Shown: positions 15,252-23,098 of the stretch, piece by piece
How the letters are laid out: each line of letters begins with the position of its first letter
Numbering within the stretch: the first letter of the stretch is position 1
DNA from: a virus
Virus record (IMG/VR): IMGVR_UViG_3300032050_005838
Coordinates: 1-55,430 of that record
DNA length: 55,430 bases
Direction: 5' to 3' (one strand)
Position numbers and translations under genes: made by a program
Notes under the pieces: model-generated
The model's database searches: none
Told to the model about the DNA's origin: nothing
What the model saw: only the letters and a program-made list of their open reading frames with translations

Positions 15252-15604
15252 ATTGATTTTATGTATACTCCAGTCCAGTTGGGTCCTGGGGGATTGTTCC
15301 TGAATGCTCGAACACGATTTTGTATTTCTTCATAGAACGTGTCTACTGTGCCGCCCCACTTGCCCTTGAGTTCTTCAAGTGCTTGCTCACAAAAATCCCA
15401 ATGCTGTTCACGATAGTATTTAATCACATCTGCATGCAGTTTCTTGTGTGCTTCGATTAATGGGAATTCATTCAGGGGAATTTTCTCTACTACACAATAA
15501 GCGGTAAATGGTTCTGCTCCGGGCTTGACACAGATGGTATCTAGTTCTAGTACTGTATGCCCATTGGGCATCAATTTAACAGCTTCTCCAAATATAATGT
15601 TCAT
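15248..15604 (-). CDS. conserved phage protein, unknown function
   Basis: 118 aa, soluble. Recognisable conserved segments are HTVLELDT, TAYCVVEKIPLNEFP and WDFCEQALEELKGKWGGTVDTFYEEI; I remember this plan from T4-like marine phages, always uncharacterised. It overlaps the convergent plus-strand gene by 4 nt, and its ATG lies 21 nt from the divergent metallophosphoesterase start. RBS AAAAGGAA. Confidence 0.75.
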   Translation of the reverse strand: MNIIFGEAVKLMPNGHTVLELDTICVKPGAEPFTAYCVVEKIPLNEFPLIEAHKKLHADVIKYYREQHWDFCEQALEELKGKWGGTVDTFYEEIQNRVRAFRNNPPGPNWTGVYIKSI

Positions 15605-15625
15605 GTGATTTCCTTTTAAATATGT

Positions 15626-16420
15626 ATGATGAATTTTAATTTTGACTTAATTTCTGATTTACATATTGAAACCTGGTCTGAAGAAATAGATTGGACCGGC
15701 ATTGCTACCAGCCCTGTGTGCGTGGTTGTTGGAGATATATCTAAGGACAGAAATATTGTAACCCGTGTGTTGACCAAACTTGGTCAATGTTATCAAGCTG
15801 TATTTTACATAGATGGCAACGACGAGCATCATGATTACTTGCATAAACTTGGGTATAGTTACGCTGATCTAGTGAGCCGCGTTAACAACATACCCAATGT
15901 AGTTTATTTACAAGACAATGTTGTAGTAATTGATGGAGTGGCTATCCTAGGTACCAATGGCTGGTGGGGGTTTGATTTTGATCTAGGAATCGACTATGTC
16001 AGCAGCCAAGAATGGTATCGTGAAAAATTTGGCTTGACTGCAGAAGCAACCCATGCAATATCTCGTATGGCCAACAATGATGCCATGTACATGATCAACT
16101 CAGTCAAGAGAATACAAACACACCAAGACGTTAAAAAGATTGTAATGATTACACATACTGTGCCAGATCCTGTGCTGATTGAACACGATATTGATCTAGA
16201 AGGCAAACTAAAGTTCAACACCATGGGCAACAGATACATGAAACAGGTGTTAGAAGTTGATACTGAGAAAAAACTACATACCTGGTGTTTTGGACACTAT
16301 CATGGTTCGATTGATCAAACTCGCAACGGCATCAGATATGTGAACAACTGTCGCGGCAGGGGTGACACACCTTATGGTAAACATGTGTACTACCCCTTGC
16401 GAATCACTGTGAGTTATTGA
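15626..16420 (+). CDS. calcineurin-like metallophosphoesterase
   Basis: 264 aa. Two-metal phosphoesterase motifs in order: D11-L-H13 (LISDLHIETW), VVVGDIS, the GNxEH-type DGNDEHHD, MITHTVPD, and CFGHYHGS. It is not the PlcP/LpxH type. T4-like phages often carry such a phosphoesterase near host-takeover genes; possible substrates include phosphoproteins, cyclic nucleotides or RNA ends, not decidable here. Two adjacent ATGs (15626 and 15629) are possible starts and neither has a good RBS. It converges on clpS with a 7-nt overlap. Confidence 0.85.
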   Translation: MMNFNFDLISDLHIETWSEEIDWTGIATSPVCVVVGDISKDRNIVTRVLTKLGQCYQAVFYIDGNDEHHDYLHKLGYSYADLVSRVNNIPNVVYLQDNVVVIDGVAILGTNGWWGFDFDLGIDYVSSQEWYREKFGLTAEATHAISRMANNDAMYMINSVKRIQTHQDVKKIVMITHTVPDPVLIEHDIDLEGKLKFNTMGNRYMKQVLEVDTEKKLHTWCFGHYHGSIDQTRNGIRYVNNCRGRGDTPYGKHVYYPLRITVSY

Positions 16421-16725
16421 ACAGTATCAGGCTCTAGCTTGATCTGAAGTGGATAGGCTTGAGCACGAGCACTTATAGTAACCTCAATACCTTTTTGTTC
16501 GGCAATCTCATAAGGCAACACAGCAACCACAGCTGATCCAGCTTCGTGGATGTCTTCGGTAATGGTCAAAGCCGTGTGTTCAGTATAGTTAAAAAATTCT
16601 ACCAGACTTTCAACCACAAACTCCATGGTGGTTTGATTGTCGTTGAGATAGATTACCTTGTACATTGGTGGCTCTTTAACCTTTTCAGATGGTTTGATTT
16701 TTGTACGTGTATCTGCTTGAGACAT
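16414..16725 (-). CDS. clpS: ClpS-like N-end rule adaptor
   Basis: 103 aa, normal ClpS length. After a charged unstructured arm comes the signature PPMYKVIYLNDNQTTMEFVV, then LVEFFNYTEHTALTITEDIH and the conserved EIAEQKG helix. In bacteria ClpS docks on ClpA and delivers substrates with N-terminal Leu, Phe, Tyr or Trp; the arm is needed for delivery. ClpA is not in the window, so the phage adaptor would act on host ClpAP. Phage clpX lies about 2 kb away in the same direction. RBS AAGGAAAC. Confidence 0.9.
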   Translation of the reverse strand: MSQADTRTKIKPSEKVKEPPMYKVIYLNDNQTTMEFVVESLVEFFNYTEHTALTITEDIHEAGSAVVAVLPYEIAEQKGIEVTISARAQAYPLQIKLEPDTVQ

Positions 16726-16739
16726 TGTGTTTCCTTAGG

Positions 16740-17402
16740 TTAGTGTGCGTGAATTTGCACGAGGTCTTTGTTGTTGAACTTTTTGTATTTTTTCCAATTG
16801 CCTGAGCAATGAATTTGTGATGCTTTGAAGAATATGCCACGGCCAGCTTGATATCTAAACACAGCATCTGGAGTAAGCCAGTCACCGAAATAAGTCTTGG
16901 TAAATGTTTCCATGGTGTGTTCGATATCTTCAGTTTCACTCCAGGTGTTTTTACGAGGATTAGCGTCACGGCCGCCCATGGCCCATGTCATGAACATTTC
17001 GTGCATGTGTTCACAGCTACGAGCTTCTTCTTGATATAACACCGCACTGTGTTCTGGAATGTCATCCAGCGCCATGATAATTGTGTAGGTGGGGAACTCA
17101 GCGTAATCTTTGCAGTAGTCGTCAACGTGTAAACTATGTGGATTAGTCTGGCGTTGATAGTTTGCCCAGATGTGACGCACATTGGGTAAGAATTGTCTAG
17201 TCACACGATCAATAATTTTGTGTACTTCATATTCTGGTTTGATTAGAATTCGATGATCAATCACTTGCCCTGGTTCAAACTCAGGGTGATTAGGAACGTA
17301 CCCGTCAATCCAAGCTTCGCTTTGATGTTCATTACGAAACTGCTTAAAGGCAGCAATTTCTTCTGCTGATATGATATTATCTACTATTTGTGCTCGAAAC
17401 AT
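16740..17402 (-). CDS. 2OG-Fe(II) oxygenase family protein
   Basis: 220 aa. H92-V-D94 in PHSLHVDDYCKDY and a distal His198 in ASQIHCSGNW form a dioxygenase triad; the strand FPTYTIIMALDD follows the HxD as in prolyl-hydroxylase-like folds. This type recurs in T4-like phages. It lies between hsp20 and clpS with 14 nt to clpS; a strong hairpin at 17414-17437 precedes the gene and may insulate it from hsp20 read-through. Substrate unknown. Confidence 0.75.
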   Translation of the reverse strand: MFRAQIVDNIISAEEIAAFKQFRNEHQSEAWIDGYVPNHPEFEPGQVIDHRILIKPEYEVHKIIDRVTRQFLPNVRHIWANYQRQTNPHSLHVDDYCKDYAEFPTYTIIMALDDIPEHSAVLYQEEARSCEHMHEMFMTWAMGGRDANPRKNTWSETEDIEHTMETFTKTYFGDWLTPDAVFRYQAGRGIFFKASQIHCSGNWKKYKKFNNKDLVQIHAH

Positions 17403-17413
17403 GTTTGTCCTAA

Positions 17414-17437
17414 AGTGGCAGCAATCTTGCTGCCACT
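17414..17437 (-). terminator. perfect 10-bp hairpin after hsp20
   Basis: AGTGGCAGCA-loop-TGCTGCCACT with a 4-nt loop, followed on the minus strand by TTTAGG. The stem is very strong but the T run is short, so it may be a terminator, an RNase processing site or an mRNA-stabilising hairpin between hsp20 and the oxygenase. Confidence 0.6.
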
Positions 17438-17454
17438 GTATTTACACTATTATA

Positions 17455-17913
17455 TTAGGAAGTGTATGTGATAGCAATAGTCTTTGGCTTGGCTTCTTCA
17501 GGTATTTCACGCTTTAGGTGAATGCTTAGGATACCAAGTTCAAGATGTGCTCCGGTAATTTCCACATGGTCCGCTAGTTGGAATTCTCTACGGAAACTAC
17601 GCTCACTGATTCCTTTGTGCAGGTATTTTGCAGTCGAATCTTCATTCTCCACAGTTTCACGACTGTGCTTGCCTTCAATAACCAAGATTTTTTTATCCTT
17701 GGTCACTGACAGATTGTCGTAGCCAAAACCAGCCACAGCCACGCTGATCATGTACTCGTCATCATTGACTTGTACAATATCATAAGGTGGATAGTTTGTT
17801 GAGCTTTGTTGAGCATTTACACGCATGAGTTCATCAAACATGTTATCAAACCCGATACCAAATTTGGTGAGTGCGGGAATGTCGAAAGAGCGAAGGGTGA
17901 GAGTTTTTGTCAT
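17455..17913 (-). CDS. small heat shock protein (Hsp20/IbpA type)
   Basis: 152 aa. An N-terminal arm with FGIGFDNMFDEL, typical of IbpA-like proteins, then the alpha-crystallin domain from about 43 (YPPYDIVQVNDDEYMISVAV) through EGKHSRE and GISERSFRREFQL to LELGILSIHLKREIPEE, and the C-terminal KPKTIAI anchor (I-x-I motif). sHSPs hold unfolding proteins in a refoldable state, and T4-like cyanophages also encode them. The gene has its own sigma70 promoter at 17979-18007 and a leader of about 60 nt with a possible RNA-thermometer hairpin over the RBS. Confidence 0.92.
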   Translation of the reverse strand: MTKTLTLRSFDIPALTKFGIGFDNMFDELMRVNAQQSSTNYPPYDIVQVNDDEYMISVAVAGFGYDNLSVTKDKKILVIEGKHSRETVENEDSTAKYLHKGISERSFRREFQLADHVEITGAHLELGILSIHLKREIPEEAKPKTIAITYTS

Positions 17914-17937
17914 TTGTTTTCTCCTTTATTAAGCAAG
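17914..17937 (-). promoter_or_regulatory. possible ROSE-like RNA thermometer over the hsp20 RBS
   Basis: In the hsp20 leader CUUGCU (17937-17932) can pair with AGGAG (17925-17921) of the Shine-Dalgarno, with one G bulged, around a UAAUAA loop. UUGCU opposite AGGA with a bulged G is the core of ROSE elements, which control sHSP genes. The stem is short and the pairing was drawn by eye. Confidence 0.35.
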
Positions 17938-17978
17938 ATGACTTGTGATGTAGCCCCACTATGGGCACTACAAATATA

Positions 17979-18007
17979 TTTATACAGGAAATCTCAACTG
18001 TTGTCAA
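17979..18007 (-). promoter_or_regulatory. sigma70 promoter of hsp20, TTGACA-N17-TATAAA
   Basis: -35 TTGACA (18007-18002) and -10 TATAAA (17984-17979), spacer 17 bp, lying across the stop codon of the 72-aa gene. The -10 region also reads TATAAATA, the T4 late consensus, so early and late use are both possible. Confidence 0.7.
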
Positions 18008-18222
18008 GACTTTTCGATATTTTTTATTGTGTAATCACATGCCGTCCAGGTCATGGTAAAAAGAGTAAAATGCTCTGGTTGATTTAGGCCAAGTCGATAT
18101 TTTAAACCCTTGGCAACTTTGGTTGTGTAAGGTACCTTGTGACGATTAGCCCAGGCACTGACTGTATCTTTGAGACTGTCAAAACTGTCCATGCTTGTGA
18201 CAATGTCAAACTCTATGTACAT
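18004..18222 (-). CDS. conserved small phage protein, unknown function
   Basis: 72 aa beginning MYIEFDIVTSMDSFDSLKD, then a helix (AWANRHKVPYTTK) and a beta segment (HFTLFTMTW). Similar MYIEFDI proteins are remembered from T4-like phages; function unknown. It shares one nucleotide with the end of the bS21 gene (TAATG), so the two are coupled. Confidence 0.75.
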   Translation of the reverse strand: MYIEFDIVTSMDSFDSLKDTVSAWANRHKVPYTTKVAKGLKYRLGLNQPEHFTLFTMTWTACDYTIKNIEKS

Positions 18223-18446
18223 TAGAACTGTTTTTTAGGCAACTCTTGCTCACGTAGTTTTTTACGCCAACGTTGTTTGGCTGCTGATGCCTTGAGTTTG
18301 CGTTGAGTTGTGGGTTTGATATAAAATTCACGCTCTCTTAGATCATTTAACAATCCATCAGCTTGAATTTTCTTTTTGAATTTGCGCAATGCTTTTTCTA
18401 CATTGCCATCTGTGACTAGTACCGATCTTCCGTGTAATTTTTCCAT
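18222..18446 (-). CDS. rpsU: ribosomal protein bS21 homologue
   Basis: 74 aa. VLVTDGNVEKALRKFKKKI is the bS21 N-terminal signature, followed by LLNDLREREFYIKPTTQRK and a Lys/Arg-rich helix ending RWRKKLREQ. bS21 sits near the anti-Shine-Dalgarno on the 30S subunit and affects initiation; phages, including large freshwater ones, carry it and are thought to swap it into host ribosomes. It has an extra C-terminal ELPKKQF. It lies 7 nt downstream of clpX in the operon from the perfect promoter at 21671-21699. Co-expression with phage ClpX is notable. Confidence 0.92.
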   Translation of the reverse strand: MEKLHGRSVLVTDGNVEKALRKFKKKIQADGLLNDLREREFYIKPTTQRKLKASAAKQRWRKKLREQELPKKQF

Positions 18447-18453
18447 AAATGCA

Positions 18454-19644
18454 TTAGAGCTCCTTAGGACTATTTACCAGGGCTTGATCAATATCTACGT
18501 GCTTAATTCCGTCTGTGCGATAACGTGCTAGATTGTACATGTGCGGCAACAACACACGTTCTAGTTCTGAATGCAGGCCACGAGCGCCTGTTTTGTTTTT
18601 GATTGTGCGTTCTGCAATGAGATCCAGGCTGTCTGCAGTAAACTCAAGGTCAACTTCGTCTTGCTTGAACAACCACTGGTACTGACTTATGTAATTGTGC
18701 TTGACTTCATTAAGGATACGTACCAGGGCTGTTTTATCCAGCTCTTTGAGCGCAACCCAAGCAGGGAAGCGACCTACAAATTCTGGGATTAATCCAAATC
18801 GCACTAGGTCATCTGGCGTGGTCTTTGACAGGTGTAACTGCCCGTCTGTTTTGCTAGAAACTTCTGCACCAAATCCAATGTTGGTGCCTTGCACACGACT
18901 CTTGACAATGTTGTCTAGTCCAACAAATGCACCGCCTGCAATGAACAAGATGTTTGTGGTGTCAATTTCAATAGTGTCGCCCGACGGGTGTTTTCTGCCA
19001 CCAGTGGGCATGACTCTACACTTGGTGCCTTCTACCAGTTTGAGCAAGGCTTGTTGTACGCCCTCGCCTGACACATCTCTTGTGATACTGGTGCCTTCGC
19101 TCTTACGAGAGATCTTGTCAATCTCGTCCACAAACACAATACCACGTTGTGTTTTGTCAACATCGCCGCCCGCGGCAGCATACAATCGACTGATCAAACT
19201 TTCAACATCATCGCCCACATAGCCTGCTTCTGTTAGGCTAGTAGCATCTGCAATCACAAATGGCACATCTAAATAACGTGCCACAGTTTTGGCCAGTAAT
19301 GTTTTGCCTGACCCTGTTGGACCAAGCATGAGAATGTTAGCTTTTTCAATTTCAGTGTTAGGGTCTTTGTTACGAATGCGTTTGTAGTGATTGGCAATGG
19401 CCACACTCAGCAACATCTTGGCATCGTCTTGTCCAATCACATATTGATCCAAATGCTTTCGAATTTCTCTTGGATCAAGATTGGGCGAAGCATCTGATAT
19501 TTCAGGTTTATCTACCAACAGTGTTTGGCACAAGTCCACACACTCATTGCATATTGCAACACCTTCACCCACAATGAGTTTAGTCACTGTGTCTTTGTGT
19601 TTGTTACAAAAACTACAGGTGTCAAGATTATCGGATGTTTTCAT
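18454..19644 (-). CDS. clpX: ClpX AAA+ unfoldase
   Basis: 396 aa, close to the bacterial 420. All parts are present: zinc-binding Cys10, 13, 32 and 35; Walker A GPTGSGKT at 108-115; pore loop GYVG at 141-144; Walker B IVFVDE at 169-174; the ClpP-docking loop with IGF at 256-258; and sensor 2 in [12 protein letters not shown]. ClpX unfolds proteins for ClpP or remodels complexes. Because the IGF tripeptide is kept, it should still dock on ClpP; no clpP lies in the window, so host ClpP is the likely partner. It overlaps the 506-aa membrane protein gene by 4 nt. It could redirect host proteolysis toward phage-chosen substrates (inference). Confidence 0.95.
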   Translation of the reverse strand: MKTSDNLDTCSFCNKHKDTVTKLIVGEGVAICNECVDLCQTLLVDKPEISDASPNLDPREIRKHLDQYVIGQDDAKMLLSVAIANHYKRIRNKDPNTEIEKANILMLGPTGSGKTLLAKTVARYLDVPFVIADATSLTEAGYVGDDVESLISRLYAAAGGDVDKTQRGIVFVDEIDKISRKSEGTSITRDVSGEGVQQALLKLVEGTKCRVMPTGGRKHPSGDTIEIDTTNILFIAGGAFVGLDNIVKSRVQGTNIGFGAEVSSKTDGQLHLSKTTPDDLVRFGLIPEFVGRFPAWVALKELDKTALVRILNEVKHNYISQYQWLFKQDEVDLEFTADSLDLIAERTIKNKTGARGLHSELERVLLPHMYNLARYRTDGIKHVDIDQALVNSPKEL

Positions 19645-21161
19645 GTATTATTTGTTTTGGTTTGTAAACGTTGTGCCACTTGTTCTTGTTCGCTGGCGCT
19701 GAGTAAGTCAACATCATATGTGCCACTATTGATTTTGTCAATGAGGTGATCAATGTATGCTGTATCGTAAGTATAGTTATCTGCTGTGGCTTTGTCAACT
19801 AAAATCCAACGATTGCCGTTGAATTTGAACAATTGATTTGGTGCTACATCTGTACGCACAAAACTGTCGCCACGTGCAGGAGCAGTAGGGAATGTGTTAC
19901 CAAAGCTGGAGTTAGGGGCAGGCTTGAGATACTGCATCCATGGTAGCTCTGTTATCTCGCCACGCTCTAACATGTTGCGTTGACCCTTTAGTGTTTCGCC
20001 TGGATTGAGCTCTTTCCAGTGTTGCATTGCCGCTTTTTCTTCTGGCGTGCCGTAGTCGATAATTTCTGTTTCAAAACTAGGCATGTCAACATACACTGGT
20101 TCGCCGATGGGCTCAGATTTAGCAACCATGGGTTTGAGATTTTCAAAATGTACAAACGGCTTGTCTAAGTACGCATGGCGGCCGCGGTCAAACTCTGTTT
20201 TTAATTCTTCTACTTCTTCTTCAGTTGAAGGATATGTTGTTGTGGTAGTGTTGTACATCCAACCTGGTGGTGATGGATCTGTGCGTATCATCCAGTCTGG
20301 ATGGTCTTGGGCCACTGTTTGTTTTATCTGATCAATCTGCTCAGTAGTCAATGGACCATCGTCTGGGGGATATGCAGGCTCGTCGTGTACAAATCCACCC
20401 CGGCCTTGTCGTGCCCATTCAAACTGTTTGTTAGCGGCAAGAATGAGTGTGAGTGCTAGTGGATCAAACACCAGCACAATCATGATAATAACAAGACGTA
20501 CTGCTTTTTCTAACACATTGGCATCTGGATTATCACCGTAAACCAGGGCCGCAATGTATTTTACAGGACCAACCTCGGCTTCAATCTTGCGGAACTCTGC
20601 TGCCAGCGGCGCCCGTTCTTCACTAAGCGTAGTAATCGTTTTTTGCTCGGCCGAGATTTCAGCAAGGAGACGCCCACGTTCCTTTTGTTGAGACCTACGG
20701 AGAGCCACGGACTTATCTGCCCCCGTTTCTGATGTACTTCGGCCCATGACTTGGTCAACTGCCTCATCCATCTGTTTAAGCGCCTTGCGGTTAACATCTA
20801 TATTTTCCTTTGCAATCTTAATTTTTTCATCATATATAGCAACCTTGCTTATAGAGTCACCAGACACTAGACTTTGATCACTGTGTGCCTTTGACAAGTA
20901 TCCAAAAATACCCATTGATGTCAACAACATAAGGAATGCCACAGCAGGTATTAAGTATGCTTTGAATGCCCACCCTGCTCGTTTCCAGTTGTTGTGCAAC
21001 CACACAGTGGCCACAATCTTGCCAAGCTCTAAACTGCCACCCATGATGATCACAGGTATGGTTGCAGCCGAGAAAATGGCTGTGAGGCCTGCTACTGAAT
21101 AATAGGCAGCCACAATGCTCAGTAGCAGAGCTGTGGCCAATATGCTGAAACCAAATATCAT
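19641..21161 (-). CDS. polytopic membrane protein with coiled coil
   Basis: 506 aa. Three membrane segments in the first 92 residues (about 3-23, 28-48 and 68-92), a charged coiled coil at about 100-205, a fourth segment at about 228-250 ([20 protein letters not shown]), and a long polar C-terminal half rich in Asp, Glu, Pro and Tyr. Proteins of this plan are recurrent, uncharacterised T4-like phage genes. The start overlaps nothing and lies 5 nt after the 106-aa gene. Cotranscription with clpX and bS21 suggests an early host-takeover role at the inner membrane, but no motif supports a specific activity. Confidence 0.75.
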   Translation of the reverse strand: MIFGFSILATALLLSIVAAYYSVAGLTAIFSAATIPVIIMGGSLELGKIVATVWLHNNWKRAGWAFKAYLIPAVAFLMLLTSMGIFGYLSKAHSDQSLVSGDSISKVAIYDEKIKIAKENIDVNRKALKQMDEAVDQVMGRSTSETGADKSVALRRSQQKERGRLLAEISAEQKTITTLSEERAPLAAEFRKIEAEVGPVKYIAALVYGDNPDANVLEKAVRLVIIMIVLVFDPLALTLILAANKQFEWARQGRGGFVHDEPAYPPDDGPLTTEQIDQIKQTVAQDHPDWMIRTDPSPPGWMYNTTTTTYPSTEEEVEELKTEFDRGRHAYLDKPFVHFENLKPMVAKSEPIGEPVYVDMPSFETEIIDYGTPEEKAAMQHWKELNPGETLKGQRNMLERGEITELPWMQYLKPAPNSSFGNTFPTAPARGDSFVRTDVAPNQLFKFNGNRWILVDKATADNYTYDTAYIDHLIDKINSGTYDVDLLSASEQEQVAQRLQTKTNNT

Positions 21162-21166
21162 AGTCT

Positions 21167-21487
21167 TTATTTACCGGGATTTTTTACCACTATCACAGCG
21201 TGTTTAACTGCGCACCAGGTAGCAAACGACGGATCTGGCACTTCAAACCAAACGTAATTTTCTACACGATTTCTTTCCCACGCAAACTTTTCTAGTTTGC
21301 GTCGTACTCTAGGCTGGCCTTTCCAGCCATTGTGACCATATAGTGTAGTAGCTTCTTTCATGATTGCGTACCAAGTTTCGGTATCACGCAAATCAAACCA
21401 AATACGGTGCATGACCAAGGGCGTTGATTCAAGCGAGCTGAGTGACGCAGACATACTCGACGCAGAGGTCTCTGTTTCAACAGACAT
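21167..21487 (-). CDS. conserved small phage protein, unknown function
   Basis: 106 aa. A Ser/Thr-rich N-terminus (about 22 residues) precedes a compact domain with HRIWFDLRDTETWYAIMKE and VWFEVPDPSFATWC, rich in Trp. The start may lie later than the first ATG because the Ser-rich part is weakly coding in style. Second gene after the consensus promoter at 21671-21699. RBS AAGGATAT. No family recognised. Confidence 0.65.
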   Translation of the reverse strand: MSVETETSASSMSASLSSLESTPLVMHRIWFDLRDTETWYAIMKEATTLYGHNGWKGQPRVRRKLEKFAWERNRVENYVWFEVPDPSFATWCAVKHAVIVVKNPGK

Positions 21488-21515
21488 TAAAAATATCCTT
21501 TCACTGTGTTAATCC

Positions 21516-21662
21516 CTAATGAGCATACTCCCGGGTATCAATCGGGGTTTGGACGAATCCAGGGACAGTGTCGCAACCTATGTGACTGACGTTCACATGC
21601 CACGGTAGTAGCAGGCCTAGGAACCCCACCACACCATTGAACAGCACCATCTCCCTGATCAT
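21516..21662 (-). CDS. possible 48-aa membrane or exported peptide
   Basis: Between 21488 and 21712 the only credible frame is 48 codons at 21662-21516. The product has a hydrophobic stretch (MVLFNGVVGFLGLLLPW) and a short polar tail with one Cys. The first ATG lies about 2 nt from the predicted transcription start; an AGGGAG Shine-Dalgarno precedes a second ATG and a GTG, which may be the true start. No homologue recalled. It would be the first product of the strongest early promoter here. Confidence 0.4.
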   Translation of the reverse strand: MIREMVLFNGVVGFLGLLLPWHVNVSHIGCDTVPGFVQTPIDTREYAH

Positions 21663-21670
21663 GCTCTATA

Positions 21671-21699
21671 ATTATAACAACATGATCCAGTGCTGTCAA
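21671..21699 (-). promoter_or_regulatory. perfect-consensus sigma70 promoter of the clpX/bS21 unit
   Basis: -35 TTGACA (21699-21694), 17 bp, -10 TATAAT (21676-21671), minus strand, directly after the stop of the 160-aa gene. It reads into the 48-aa frame, the 106-aa and 506-aa genes, clpX, bS21 and the 72-aa gene. Confidence 0.85.
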
Positions 21700-21712
21700 C
21701 AAGTCTGGCTAA

Positions 21713-22195
21713 TTACGTTGGAAATGGCCAATTATTGCTGGCAATGGGGCGAGTCTTTAGTTTAATATTTTCTTCGATCACAGTGCCATCTTCATCGCAC
21801 AGATCAACTTGGTATGGTGCAATGACGTGTACTGCGGCATCTTCTTCCTGCCATTCGTGTTCACCATCATACAACCAACCTGCACCACCTTCGTAGTAGG
21901 CTTCTTTTAACTCTTGTTGCTCTAGTTCTGTGACGTCATCGCTGAATTCCCATTCAATACTGACGCTGTCATCAAACTCACAACCCCACCCTGCGTCTGT
22001 TCGAGCATAGGCAACAGGGTCGCCTTCCCAGGGTAGATTGCAATCTAGGTCTTCTTCAATAAAACCTTGTCCCCAACGATATGTTTCGTCGATGTTGAAC
22101 CAACTGACGCTATCATCGGGGTTCCTACGATACATTTCTACATGGTAGACAATGCTTTTCTTTTGCAGTGGTTTGATTAGATATACAGTAGACAT
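21713..22195 (-). CDS. acidic conserved phage protein, unknown function
   Basis: 160 aa, very acidic (many Asp and Glu, several Trp), for example WGQGFIEEDLDCNLPWEG and EYSDD-like segments near FSDDVTELEQQEL. Soluble, with no signal peptide. Strong acidity raises the possibility of a DNA mimic, but charge alone is weak evidence. It follows the Bax-inhibitor-like gene with 2 nt between. It ends just before the consensus promoter for the next unit. No family recognised. Confidence 0.7.
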   Translation of the reverse strand: MSTVYLIKPLQKKSIVYHVEMYRRNPDDSVSWFNIDETYRWGQGFIEEDLDCNLPWEGDPVAYARTDAGWGCEFDDSVSIEWEFSDDVTELEQQELKEAYYEGGAGWLYDGEHEWQEEDAAVHVIAPYQVDLCDEDGTVIEENIKLKTRPIASNNWPFPT

Positions 22196-22197
22196 GT

Positions 22198-22893
22198 TTA
22201 TTTCCGGTCACCAAACAACTGCAACAAGTTCAAGAACAAGTTGATAAAGTCCATGTACAAGGTCAGTGCTCCGCGCACTTCTGCTGAATCGTTGGTCTCT
22301 ATACTCAGTTCCTCACGGATTTTCTGAGTGTCATAAGCGGTTAAGCCAAGAAAGATGATAATAGCTAGGGCAGAGATCACCATCTGCATCACTGTTGATC
22401 CGATAAAGATATTCACAATGCTAGCAATCACAATGGCAATCAAGCCCACAAACATAAACTTACCAACACTGTCTAGACTCTGTTTAGTAAAGTAGCCATA
22501 GCCGCTCATTACGCCAAACAAGATGCCTGCACCCATGAAAGCACTCACAATCGATCCCATGGTAAACACAGCAAAGATCATGGCAAAGCTCAGACCCATC
22601 AATGCCGCAAAACCATGTAGGCATAACTGTGCCACACCCTTGCTGGGGTTATTGGCCAGCACATAGCCTACACCAAAGATGGCTGCCAGTGGTGAAAAGA
22701 TCACAATCCATTTCAACCAACCTGTAAAAAAGAATGCCAGCAACTCTGGACTGGATCCCACAAAGTAACTCACAAACATCGATACAATCACAGCCAGACT
22801 CATGTGTCCATACACACGACCCATTGCTGAGTTAACTTCGCTTGCAGAACGATAAGCACCGCTATTATAAGTTGTTTCAAACATGTTAATCAT
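22198..22893 (-). CDS. Bax inhibitor-1 family (YccA/YbhL-like) membrane protein
   Basis: 231 aa with seven membrane segments from about residue 32 to 225 and the family's conserved C-terminal features: LTAYDTQKI near 185, then a final hairpin DFINLFLNLLQLFG. The cytosolic start (SEVNSAMGRVYGHMSLAV) is the usual BI-1 entry. Bacterial BI-1 proteins leak calcium or protons; E. coli YccA binds and inhibits the FtsH protease. A phage copy could protect phage membrane proteins or slow lysis; this is inference. It overlaps the 70-aa gene upstream by 8 nt. Confidence 0.9.
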   Translation of the reverse strand: MINMFETTYNSGAYRSASEVNSAMGRVYGHMSLAVIVSMFVSYFVGSSPELLAFFFTGWLKWIVIFSPLAAIFGVGYVLANNPSKGVAQLCLHGFAALMGLSFAMIFAVFTMGSIVSAFMGAGILFGVMSGYGYFTKQSLDSVGKFMFVGLIAIVIASIVNIFIGSTVMQMVISALAIIIFLGLTAYDTQKIREELSIETNDSAEVRGALTLYMDFINLFLNLLQLFGDRK

Positions 22894-23098
22894 CCCTTTC
22901 CATTTCTGTAGTTTCCTTGATCAAGGCCTGCAGTTGTTCCAGAGTAGGAACCATGAGTTTGACTGTTTTGTAATCACCCTCACTGTCGCGACCCGACACT
23001 TCAATCATGTACGCATTGTCGTACATGTACACTGTGAACGATTCATTGGCCTTGGCCAACTTGTCGCTGATTTTATTTACTGTTTTAGTCTTTGCCAT
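22886..23098 (-). CDS. small conserved phage protein, unknown function
   Basis: 70 aa. A basic start (MAKTKTVNKISDKLAKAN), a beta hairpin (SFTVYMYDNAYMIEVSGRD) and a C-terminal acidic helix. No motif recognised; the style is that of early T4-like small proteins. It overlaps its neighbours on both sides (14 nt and 8 nt), so it is part of the ligase to Bax-inhibitor unit. Confidence 0.7.
   Translation of the reverse strand: MAKTKTVNKISDKLAKANESFTVYMYDNAYMIEVSGRDSEGDYKTVKLMVPTLEQLQALIKETTEMERDD

Noticed and set aside
17977-17984. TATAAATA, an exact T4 late promoter core, before hsp20
   Set aside because: The same bases form the -10 box of a TTGACA-N17-TATAAA promoter; I kept the sigma70 call and only mention the late alternative.
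18695-19222. Long plus-strand frame of 175 codons
   Set aside because: It is antisense to clpX, with Ser/Thr/Pro-rich shadow composition and no RBS.
21168-21173. TAAATA before the 506-aa gene as a late promoter
   Set aside because: It is the end of the 106-aa gene (Gly-Lys-stop), only a few bases from the ATG; an early promoter serves this unit.
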